Origin: UBA6770 sp965660875 | GTDB lineage: Bacteria; Bacteroidota; Bacteroidia; Flavobacteriales_G; Salibacteraceae | Assembly (NCBI GenBank): GCA_965660875.1 | Contig: CBFIBQ010000006.1 | Location: 66,994-130,993, forward strand | DNA: 64,000 nt | Reading direction: 5' to 3' | Part shown: positions 63,522 to 64,000 of the stretch, in pieces | Numbering within the stretch: the stretch's first letter is position 1 | Layout of the letters: each line of letters starts with the position of its first letter | Program-made: the position numbers and the translations under genes | The notes under the pieces: model-generated | What the model was told of the DNA's origin: nothing | Databases searched by the model: none | What the model saw: only the letters and a program-made list of their open reading frames with translations

Positions 63522-63586
63522 CAAAATTAATCTTATTTACAGGGGGTACTGCTCTCAAAAAAGTGTTTTTTATCCATACACCCCCT
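63522..63586 (-). promoter_or_regulatory. Putative promoter and operator of glnN
   Basis: TAATTTTG on the minus strand (63529-63522) fits TAnnTTTG, with a leader of about 22 nt. Just upstream are inverted arms AGGGGGT (63541-63547) and ACCCCCT (63580-63586), 32 bp apart; the nearer arm lies between the -7 and expected -33 positions. Confidence 0.4.
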
Positions 63587-63660
63587 ATATTTTTAACTTA
63601 AAACCAACGAGAATAGTAAATTCAGCAGAATAAACCTGTTAATAACTCTAGTATGTATCA

Positions 63661-63696
63661 AAAAAAAGCCCCTCATATTACTATGAAGGGCTTTTT
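63661..63696 (-). terminator. Terminator of the rRNA operon
   Basis: On the minus strand AAAGCCCTTCATA/TATGAGGGGCTTT with one G.T pair, loop GTAA, and a run of T. It follows the 5S by about 8 bp. Confidence 0.88.
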
Positions 63697-63703
63697 AAGA
63701 AAA

Positions 63704-63812
63704 CCGGCAACGACCTACTCTCCCGCCTGGTAGGGCAGTACCATCGGCGCAATTGGGCTTAACTACTCTGTTCGGAATGGTAAGAGGTGATCCCCAACGC
63801 CATAGTCACCGT
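63704..63812 (-). rRNA. rrf: 5S ribosomal RNA
   Basis: About 109 nt. Minus-strand sequence has GGGGATCACCTCTTACCATTCC and CCGAACAGAGTAGTTAAGCCC, the conserved 5S core, and closing helix GGTGAC/GTTGCC. Ends are approximate by a few bases. Confidence 0.94.
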
Positions 63813-63813
63813 A

Positions 63814-63840
63814 AGTTTTCATCCGCCTCTGGCGGAAACT
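63814..63840 (-). repeat. Hairpin with TCCGCC/GGCGGA in the 23S-5S spacer
   Basis: AGTTT...TCCGCC TCT GGCGGA AACT, a stem of ten or more pairs; probably an RNA-processing element. It resembles the hairpin core before rpoB. Confidence 0.6.
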
Positions 63841-63931
63841 TCGTGCTAGCGTATTTGCTAACTAAATATTTTAACATAATGGACTATTCAAAGAGTACCA
63901 AAGCTTAAAAAACTTGATATAAACATTGCTC

Positions 63932-64000
63932 ATGAAGGGAAGACATTGGGTAATTAGTACTGCTCGGCTTTGCCATCACTGACTTTACACCTGCAGCCTA
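63932..64000 (-). rRNA. rrl: 23S ribosomal RNA, 3' end only
   Basis: The minus strand reads TAGGCTGCAGGTGTAAAG and then CCGAGCAGTACTAATTACCC, matching the conserved 23S 3' end (GGTACTAAT region). The 3' boundary is estimated by comparison with E. coli; the rest lies beyond the window. Confidence 0.88.

Noticed and set aside
1..64000. CRISPR arrays, insertion sequences or defence islands
   Set aside because: No regularly spaced repeats, transposase genes, terminal inverted repeats or known defence genes were seen.

Overview
This 64 kb window is a stretch of ordinary chromosome from a Bacteroidota bacterium, most likely order Flavobacteriales (family not resolved). The evidence is AT-rich DNA, promoter elements of the form TAnnTTTG, very few Shine-Dalgarno sequences, and lineage-typical genes: glutamine synthetase III, fused E1 alpha/beta of a branched-chain-type 2-oxo acid dehydrogenase, NamZ/DUF1343, DUF349, DUF2851, DUF3467, UbiA of the geranylgeranylglycerol-phosphate type, a TPR-PD40-OmpA protein, and the gene order rpsU-xerC-hpf-tRNAs-tuf-trnW-secE-nusG-rplKAJL-rpoBC. 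I see no insertion sequence, prophage or CRISPR array.

Layout. 1-4.2 kb (+): the end of a CcmF-type haem lyase gene, then DUF2520, KdsC-like phosphatase, UbiA prenyltransferase and Maf, tightly packed. 4.3-7.6 kb (+): a DUF4139 protein and a hybrid histidine kinase whose ATP-binding boxes are eroded. 7.6-12.2 kb (-): hpt-adk-obg-PAP2-sodium symporter. 12.3-17.9 kb (+): a TPR-membrane-PAS protein without a kinase, a lone receiver protein, an S9 peptidase, and three short overlapping genes. 18.0-18.5 kb: tRNA-Pro(GGG) followed by terminators and decayed copies of its 3' end. 18.5-26.1 kb: mostly minus-strand genes (AI-2E, BrkB, a secreted protein, E1 fusion, DUF349), plus a thioesterase on the other strand. 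26.3-33.7 kb (mostly +): MORN-repeat protein, NamZ (-), LolC/FtsX-type permease, cystathionine beta-synthase, haem/cobalamin-type binding protein, patatin-like phospholipase.

33.7-48.8 kb (-) is the translation/transcription core: rpsU, xerC-type recombinase, hpf, tRNA-Thr/Tyr/Gly/Thr, tuf, tRNA-Trp, secE, nusG, rplK, rplA, rplJ, rplL, rpoB, rpoC, DUF3467. 48.8-59.0 kb (-) holds two gene strings: sodium:alanine symporter-HHH protein-apt-acyl-CoA dehydrogenase, and AIR synthase-prfA-pyrF-DUF2851-PspC-K+ channel. 59-63.5 kb (-) has the OmpA-family protein and glutamine synthetase III. The window closes with the 5S and the 3' end of the 23S rRNA of an rRNA operon on the minus strand.

The points most worth following are: (i) rpsU (bS21) and hpf, two genes apart, carry Shine-Dalgarno sequences where the other starts I checked have none, which could link ribosome hibernation to bS21-free ribosomes; (ii) a set of signalling proteins lacking a recognisable working kinase; (iii) promoter elements placed inside upstream terminators and directly against start codons; (iv) a long hairpin between rplL and rpoB; and (v) tRNA-Pro 3'-end remnants that look like integration scars. 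No clearly new multi-gene defence or metabolic system was found.
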